The position numbers were made by a program, and so were the translations under genes. Shown piece by piece: positions 59,429 to 64,000 of a stretch of DNA of 64,000 nucleotides. How positions within the stretch are numbered: position 1 is the first letter of the stretch; the number at the start of each line of letters is the position of its first letter. Source of the stretch: JAIBJN01 sp963802795 (GTDB lineage Bacteria > Actinomycetota > Thermoleophilia > Gaiellales > Gaiellaceae); contig CAWDJV010000004.1 in NCBI GenBank assembly GCA_963802795.1, positions 186,001 through 250,000 on the forward strand, given 5' to 3'. Below the pieces are notes generated by a model. The model had not been told where the DNA came from. It saw nothing but the letters and a program-made list of their open reading frames with translations, and made no database searches.

Positions 59429-60120
59429 CGGAGGAGGCGACGGACTGCTCGGGCGTGGCGTGCGCCGCGCCGGTCGGAAAGCTCCCCGGCCGGGAGCTCG
59501 ACGACGAAGGACGCCTTTCCGGGAAAGCGGTGGTTCTGCCAGTTGGCGGCCGTTCCGGGCGGCCAGCGGATCGAGCGGTAGGGCTCCCGCGCGAGGCGGG
59601 CATAGCGTCGGGCGGTGGCGCGGCTCCCGCCCCATGCGCGCACGACGGCCTGCGGCTGGTGGTACCAGATCGTCACGTCGGGCCTCACACGCCGGATCAG
59701 GTCGCGCGCGATCCGAGTCTCCCGCTCGGACCACGGCCGCGGCCCCGAGTACTCCGGGTCCCACCGCTCGCCGATCGGGACCCATTCGGAGCGGAAGTTG
59801 CGGTTCAGGTCGACGCCGCGGGCGTTCTGCCGGACGCGGAGCCGGTATCCGTCGCGGTTGAGGTTGTGGACGACCCAGAGATCGAGGCCGGCCGGGAGGG
59901 CTCCGCGGGCGAGTCGGCGGGTGACCTCCCTGCCCTCGCACTCGTTCCCGTGGATGCAGCCGACGACGAGGATCTTCCGCGGGCTGGAGAAGTCGCCGTA
60001 GCGGTGCACCTTGATCGCGCGGCCCTCGTGGGAGCGGCCGATCACCTCGTGGCGCTCGTCGGCGGCCACGCCTGACGGCTGGGCGAGGAGCAACGCGGCG
60101 GTCAGCGAAGCGGCGAGCAT
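59425..60120 (-). CDS. Secreted M14-family zinc carboxypeptidase
   Basis: A 231-residue protein with signal peptide (1-22, MLAASLTAALLLAQPSGVAA). Zinc ligands: H and E in VVGCIHGNECEGREV, and His in TIWYHQPQAVV. LNRDGYRLRVRQNARGVDLNRNF carries the substrate-binding Arg/Asn segment, and the catalytic Glu is in SFVVELPAGEL. Small M14 enzymes of this type trim peptidoglycan stem peptides. The ATG at 60120 is taken because the signal peptide starts there; the frame is open 129 bases farther. Divergent from the M74-like peptidase, which suggests joint cell-wall duty. Confidence 0.87.
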   Translation of the reverse strand: MLAASLTAALLLAQPSGVAADERHEVIGRSHEGRAIKVHRYGDFSSPRKILVVGCIHGNECEGREVTRRLARGALPAGLDLWVVHNLNRDGYRLRVRQNARGVDLNRNFRSEWVPIGERWDPEYSGPRPWSERETRIARDLIRRVRPDVTIWYHQPQAVVRAWGGSRATARRYARLAREPYRSIRWPPGTAANWQNHRFPGKASFVVELPAGELSDRRGARHARAVRRLLR

Positions 60121-60180
60121 CAGCCTCCCTACGGCGTGGCGGCCCGCGGAGGTCCGGGACCCGATCGTCCCCGGGCAGCG

Positions 60181-60186
60181 TACCTT
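60181..60186 (+). promoter_or_regulatory. -10-like hexamer TACCTT for a leaderless start
   Basis: TACCTT ends 7 nt before the ATG at 60194. Confidence 0.45.
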
Positions 60187-60193
60187 GGACACG

Positions 60194-60853
60194 ATGAGGG
60201 CTCCCGTCCCGGCGCTCGTCCTTGCGCTCGCCGCCACAGCGGTCGGCACCGCCTTCGTGGATCCCGGCTCGGGCGACCCGGTTGCGCTCGAGCCCGTGCA
60301 GGCGCCGGCTCCGTTCGTCCGGGAGCGAATCGTGTGGCGCGACTCGGTCGCCCTCGGAACGCCGTCGGCAGGGCGTCTCGTCCGAGGAGTACGACTCCCG
60401 TCGGAGGGCGCGCGCTACTTCACCTGGGACCCGGTCTTGCGCCGCGCGCCGAACCGCGCTCGACGCCGGTGGGGGACGGACCGGCTCCTCAGGATCGTCC
60501 TGCGCGTCGTGCGGGAGTACGCCGCGGACCACCCCGGGGCGCCTCGCGTCGGGATCGGCGACCTGAGCCGCCCCCGCGGCGGCCCCTTCGGCCCCAAGCA
60601 CGCCTCGCATCAGAACGGGCTCGACGTGGACGTCTACTATCCGCGCCTCGACCGCCGCGAGCGCCCGCCCCGCCGCGTCGACCAGATCGACCGGCGGCTC
60701 GCGCAGGACCTCGTCGACCGCTTCGCCCGCGAGGACGCGGATGTCCTCTACGTCGGGCCGAACACGGGCTTCACGGGGCCGCGCGGAGTCGTCGAGGTCC
60801 TCTGGAACCACGACAACCACCTCCACCTCCGGATCCGTGCTACGACTGGTTGA
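60194..60853 (+). CDS. Penicillin-insensitive murein endopeptidase-like protein (M74)
   Basis: A 219-residue protein with a signal peptide (1-22, VPALVLALAATAVGTAF). The LAS-type fold's zinc motifs are HASHQNGLDVDVYYPR (H-x-x-x-x-x-x-D) and HDNHLHLR (final H-x-H), as in MepA. Preceding VVREYAADHPGAPRVGIGDLS is typical too. It would cut cross-links in peptidoglycan outside the membrane. Start ATG at 60194, leaderless by the -10 position. Followed after 5 bp by the next gene. Confidence 0.85.
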   Translation: MRAPVPALVLALAATAVGTAFVDPGSGDPVALEPVQAPAPFVRERIVWRDSVALGTPSAGRLVRGVRLPSEGARYFTWDPVLRRAPNRARRRWGTDRLLRIVLRVVREYAADHPGAPRVGIGDLSRPRGGPFGPKHASHQNGLDVDVYYPRLDRRERPPRRVDQIDRRLAQDLVDRFAREDADVLYVGPNTGFTGPRGVVEVLWNHDNHLHLRIRATTG

Positions 60854-60858
60854 GCGCC

Positions 60859-61723
60859 ATGCGAAGGATCGTCACCGGGGTCCTGATCGCCGCGCTCGCG
60901 GCGCTGGGGCTCGTCGCCGCCGTCGACGCCATGCGCGACGGCGAGCCTGGCCGGCGAGCGGGGTCGACGAGGCCGGTGGCGGGGGAGGCTCCGACGCAGG
61001 CGGTGGTCTCGGCGCTCGGCGAAGCCGGGGTGAGCAGGCGTTCTCACGTACTCGGACGAGGACTGCCGCCTGCACGCGCTCTCGCTTCCCGAGCTCGAGC
61101 CGGTGCAGGCGCCGTCCTTCGAGATGTGCCGCCCGCTTCCGTCCTCGGGAGGGCTCGGCGCCTTCGACGGCGAGGTGGTCTGGGCCGGCCTCGGCTACGG
61201 CACGTCCCAGGTCGTGCTCTCGCAGGAGGAGCTCTCCCGTGCGATCCGCGTCGGCCTCGGGATGGAGGCCGACGAGACGGGGGCGGGCTTCCGAGCCGTC
61301 CAGGCCGTCTCGCTCGACCGAGGGCAATTCCTGGTCCTCGCCGATTCGACGTACGAGCCCAGGGAGCGCGTCCTCGCCGGATTCGACGGAGACCGCGCGA
61401 GCTTCGTCCATCCCCGCTGGGTGGTCGGCGACGCGGAGGCCGTCCGTCCGAGCCCTCGCGGCGGCTACTACGCGCTGCTCGGCTCCGAGGCGTTCGGCCC
61501 GCGGGTCTTCACGCGGCAAGGACGCGAGGCTCCGGTCCCGCAAGGCGTTCGCGCTTTTCGAGCGGTGACCTGGTCTCCGGACGACCGCTGGACCGCGGCC
61601 GCCACCGACGACAGCGTCTACATCTTTCCGACCGAGCGTCCCGGACGGGCCGTCATCCGCATCCCCCTGGAGGTCAACGACCTGGCCTGGGCGGACGGGT
61701 CGCCAAGCGCTGGCACTCCTTGA
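60859..61723 (+). CDS. Membrane-anchored propeller-like protein, unknown function (frameshift near 61036)
   Basis: About 287 residues after mending. One N-terminal membrane helix (4-22, IVTGVLIAALAALGLVAAV), a linker, then beta-rich sequence: DEDCRLHALSLPELEPVQAP, VVWAGLGYGTSQVVLS, GGYYALLGSEAFGPRVFT and FRAVTWSPDDRWTAAATDDS, the last like one WD/TolB blade. The frame is lost around A61036; deleting it gives VSGVLTYSDEDCRLH. No family assigned. Probably co-transcribed with the M74-like peptidase. Confidence 0.65.
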
Positions 61724-61865
61724 GACCTGGGGCACCCCGGCCCACCACCCGCTTTCGAGCCTAATCCCGAAAACCGCACGCGTGGTGCGCCGATCGGGTC
61801 GGTAGCGTCGCGGATCGGTAGCGAGAGCGAACGGCGACGCCTGCTGTGGCGGACCGTGCGGACAC

Positions 61866-61871
61866 TAGAAT
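61866..61871 (+). promoter_or_regulatory. -10-like hexamer TAGAAT for a leaderless start
   Basis: TAGAAT ends 7 nt before the GTG at 61879 of the acyl-CoA dehydrogenase gene. Confidence 0.5.
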
Positions 61872-61878
61872 CCCGCCC

Positions 61879-63054
61879 GTGGCGTTCGAGCCGCTCAGCG
61901 ACGAGCAGCGCGAGATCCGCGACCTCGTCCGCACGCTCGCCCGCGAGCGGATCGCGCCGCGGGCGGCGGAGATCGACGAGAAGGGCGAGTTCCCCTGGGA
62001 CATGGTCGAGCTCCTCCGCGAGCATGAGATTCTCGGCCTGCCCTTCGAGGAGCGGTTCGGGGGCACGGGCACCGGGACGCTCATGGTGCTCGTCGCCATC
62101 GAGGAGATCTCCAAGGTCTGCGCGACGACGGGGCTCATCCTCGGCCTTCAAGAGCTCGGCGCGCTGGCGATCAAGAACGACGGCACCGACGAGCAGAAGG
62201 AGCGCTGGCTGCCTCGGCTGGCGAGCGGCGAGTGGCTCCCCGCGTACGCGCTGACGGAGCCGGGCTCGGGCTCCGACGCCGCTGCGATGCGCTCCGAGGC
62301 GCGGCGGGAAGGCGACGGGTACGTCCTCAACGGCTCGAAGCGCTTCATCACGAACGCGGGAGTCGCCGGGCTCTACGTCGTCTTCGCCAAGACGGACTCG
62401 GCGGCGGCGGGCCACGAAGGCATCTCGGCGTTCGTGGTCGAGGCCGACGCACCCGGCTTCGAGGTCGGGCGGATCGAGCCGAAGATGGGCATCAAGGGCT
62501 CCACGACCGGCGAGATCTTCTTCAACGACTGCCGCGTCCCCGCGGAGAACCGGATCGGGGAGGAGGGCGAAGGGTTCAAGGTGGCGATGCGCGTCCTCGA
62601 CCGCTCACGGCCCGGGATCGCCGCGCAGGCGCTCGGCATCGCGCAGGGCGCCACCGACTACGCGCTCGAGTACGCGAAGACGCGCGAGACGATGGGGAAG
62701 CCGATCGCCGAGCACCAGCTGATCGCCGCGAAGCTCGCCGAGATGGAGACGAAGTGCGAGGCGGCGCGTGGGCTCCTCTACAAGGTCGGGATGGCGATCG
62801 ACGAGGGTGTCGAGCCGCTGACGAAGCTCTCCGCGATGGCGAAGCTCTTCTGCGGGGACACGGCCATGGAGGTCACCACCGAGGCCGTGCAGATCCTCGG
62901 CGGCTACGGGTACATGAAGGAGTATCCGGTCGAGCGCATGATGCGCGACGCGAAGATCACCCAGATCTACGAGGGGACGCAGGAGATCCAGCGAATCGTC
63001 ATCGCGCGCGAGATGGTGCGCGAGGCGCGCTCCTCGCTTCTCGCCGCGGTGTAG
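61879..63054 (+). CDS. Acyl-CoA dehydrogenase
   Basis: A 391-residue flavoenzyme. N-terminal helices (LSDEQREIRDLVRTLARERI), the FAD strand segment YALTEPGSGSDAAAMRSEA, RFITNAGVAGLYVVFAKTD and KMGIKGSTTGEIFFNDCRVP, and the C-terminal GGYGYMKEYPVERMMRDAKI with the catalytic Glu in ITQIYEGTQEIQR. It dehydrogenates acyl-CoA to enoyl-CoA with ETF as acceptor. The chain-length class resembles short/branched-chain enzymes, but this is not certain. GTG at 61879 is chosen by homology and the -10 position. Confidence 0.93.
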   Translation: MAFEPLSDEQREIRDLVRTLARERIAPRAAEIDEKGEFPWDMVELLREHEILGLPFEERFGGTGTGTLMVLVAIEEISKVCATTGLILGLQELGALAIKNDGTDEQKERWLPRLASGEWLPAYALTEPGSGSDAAAMRSEARREGDGYVLNGSKRFITNAGVAGLYVVFAKTDSAAAGHEGISAFVVEADAPGFEVGRIEPKMGIKGSTTGEIFFNDCRVPAENRIGEEGEGFKVAMRVLDRSRPGIAAQALGIAQGATDYALEYAKTRETMGKPIAEHQLIAAKLAEMETKCEAARGLLYKVGMAIDEGVEPLTKLSAMAKLFCGDTAMEVTTEAVQILGGYGYMKEYPVERMMRDAKITQIYEGTQEIQRIVIAREMVREARSSLLAAV

Positions 63055-63063
63055 GCCGCGCGA

Positions 63064-63639
63064 CTAGCCAGACCCGGCTGCGCGGAGCGACGCCTTGTAG
63101 GCCCGCTTCTTCTCCTGGTAGGCCTCGAGCGCCTCGTAGGAGTCGACGTCGCCGAGCGTCGGGTGCGTCGGCGCGACATCCTCCCAGCCGGGCGGCTGGA
63201 CGCCGAAGCGCTTCTCGAGGATGGCGATCAGCGAGCGCGCCTTCATCGGCCCGATCCCCGGCAGGTCGAGGAGGCGGCTCTCGAGGTTCCTGCCCGTCTT
63301 GGCTTCGAGCCAGACCCGCTCGGCCCGGCCGCCGTAGTCCTCCGCGATCACGGCGCAGAGCTCCTGCACCCGTCTCGCCATGTTCCCAGGAAAGCGGTGG
63401 AGCGCCGGCCTCGCGCGGAAGACCTGCTCGAGCTCTGCCGGGTCGGCAGCGGCGATCTCGGCGGCCTCGAGCGTGCCGAGGCGCCGCCGCAGCTCGAGCG
63501 GGCCGGAGAAGGCTTTCTGGACACTCACCTGCTGGTCGAGGACGAAGCCGATCAGCAGAGCGAGCGGCTCTTCGGCAAGGAGCCGGTCAGCCTCGTCGTC
63601 GCCGGTGAAGTAAAGGTGCGTCGGGCGGGTGATCGCCAC
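63064..63639 (-). CDS. HhH-GPD family base-excision repair-like protein
   Basis: A 191-residue helix-hairpin-helix protein. It has FVLDQQVSVQKAFSGPLEL, an HhH near RLLDLPGIGPMKARSLIAI with a catalytic-type Lys/Asp region less clear, and a C-terminal helical part. It resembles the small uncharacterised actinobacterial HhH-GPD proteins (TIGR03252-like, from memory), and lacks the Fe-S cluster of EndoIII. GTG 63639 follows TAAGAT by 7 nt on the minus strand. The stop is convergent with the acyl-CoA dehydrogenase. Confidence 0.82.
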   Translation of the reverse strand: MAITRPTHLYFTGDDEADRLLAEEPLALLIGFVLDQQVSVQKAFSGPLELRRRLGTLEAAEIAAADPAELEQVFRARPALHRFPGNMARRVQELCAVIAEDYGGRAERVWLEAKTGRNLESRLLDLPGIGPMKARSLIAILEKRFGVQPPGWEDVAPTHPTLGDVDSYEALEAYQEKKRAYKASLRAAGSG

Positions 63640-63646
63640 GACTCCG

Positions 63647-63652
63647 ATCTTA
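63647..63652 (-). promoter_or_regulatory. -10-like hexamer TAAGAT for a leaderless start
   Basis: TAAGAT on the minus strand ends 7 nt before the GTG at 63639. Confidence 0.5.
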
Positions 63653-63744
63653 CTCGGATGACTCGGAACCGCCCCACGGCTGCGACCACGTATGCGGCGT
63701 CGGTTGATACCCAGGCTCTCTATGTATAGACTCTCTGAGCATCC

Positions 63745-64000
63745 ATGAGCGAGCTGCACGGCCACCTCGACCTTCTCGCGCTCGCCGTTCTCGCGGACGG
63801 TCCGGCTCACGGCTACGCGGTGATCGACGAGTTGCGACGGCGGAGCTCGGGCGCCTTCGACCTGCCCGAGGGCACGGTGTACCCGGCGCTCCACCGACTC
63901 GAATTGGCGGGATTCCTGACGAGCCGCTGGGTAGCGTCGAACGGACGGCGCAGGCGCGTCTACAGGCTCACGCGGCGAGGGCACGGCAGGCTCGAACGCG
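63745..64000 (+). CDS. PadR-family transcriptional regulator (3' end outside window)
   Basis: The first 85 residues are visible: ELHGHLDLLALAVLADGPAHGYAVIDEL, then GTVYPALHRLELAGFLTSRW and the wing RRRVYRLTRRG, the PadR wHTH. Start ATG 63745. Upstream, TCTAT-G-TATAGA forms a short palindrome (about 63719-63729) in an unusually AT-rich spot, a candidate operator. Divergent from the HhH-GPD gene. Confidence 0.88.
   Translation, partial: MSELHGHLDLLALAVLADGPAHGYAVIDELRRRSSGAFDLPEGTVYPALHRLELAGFLTSRWVASNGRRRRVYRLTRRGHGRLER

Noticed and set aside
1..64000. CRISPR arrays, prophage or insertion sequences with transposase
   Set aside because: No regularly spaced short direct repeats, no transposase, integrase or phage structural motifs are seen. 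The only repeats are the two-copy element and the M36 units.

Overview
The window is about 64 kb of dense, high-GC bacterial DNA (roughly 70% G+C by eye). It has short intergenic gaps, many 4-base GTGA/ATGA stop-start overlaps and frequent GTG starts. The gene content points to an actinobacterium, most plausibly class Thermoleophilia (Gaiellales/Solirubrobacterales-like): an F420-type luciferase-like oxidoreductase, a CysO/CysM/Mec/MoeZ-type cysteine pathway, a DUF3105 protein, a secreted S55-domain protein, an SSI-like inhibitor lipoprotein and a prealbumin-fold surface protein. The class-level placement is inference; no rRNA lies in the window.

Layout. 0-9.4 kb: a truncated GAF membrane sensor, RmuC, a nitrilase / class V aminotransferase / PaaK-like CoA ligase / enoyl-CoA hydratase cassette, a VOC protein, a DinG-type helicase and a DUF3105 protein. 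9.4-15.1 kb: tRNA-Leu(TAA), secreted S55 protein, NfeD, CBS protein, Ppx/GppA, initiator tRNA, GreA, and an ArsR-SRPBCC pair with a visible operator. 15.1-31.4 kb: gamma-glutamyltransferase, a DNRLRE protein with a truncated duplicate beside it, several VOC proteins, a Cys/His-motif lipoprotein, a glycosyltransferase, DNA glycosylase Tag, an OLD-like ATPase/TOPRIM protein, an Asp-box protein, cupin, LLM oxidoreductase, flavoprotein, a NarL-type two-component pair and NagA. 31.6-41.1 kb: a CNNM/CBS protein, M20 peptidase, Gfo/Idh/MocA, three small genes (SSI-like, PCD, lipoprotein), the sulfur-carrier cysteine operon, a TPR protein and the primary-type sigma factor. 41.1-48.1 kb: a giant secreted M36 metallopeptidase with five tandem repeat units. 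48.2-64 kb: peptidases, proline dehydrogenase, HxlR, amidohydrolase, cupredoxin, an ECF sigma/beta-propeller pair, a heavily frameshifted surface-protein gene, a response regulator, M14 and M74 peptidases, acyl-CoA dehydrogenase, a HhH-GPD protein and a PadR regulator cut by the right edge.

The most interesting locus is 36132-38886. A rhodanese-E1 protein, a fused CysO-CysM protein and a Mec-like JAMM peptidase are translationally coupled in one operon. The sulfur carrier's Gly-Gly, which normally must be a free C-terminus, lies inside the fusion, which suggests ubiquitin-like processing. Other points are a 136-137-bp structured repeat present twice (5425-5561 and 31481-31616), a recurring -10-like hexamer 6-9 nt before start codons (leaderless transcription), and a 1668-bp higher-order duplication in the M36 gene.

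At least seven genes carry a single frameshift, mostly at short homopolymers, and one 2.1-kb gene (56182-58321) carries many. The isolated ones look more like assembly indels than decay, so I list those genes whole and mark where the frame breaks.
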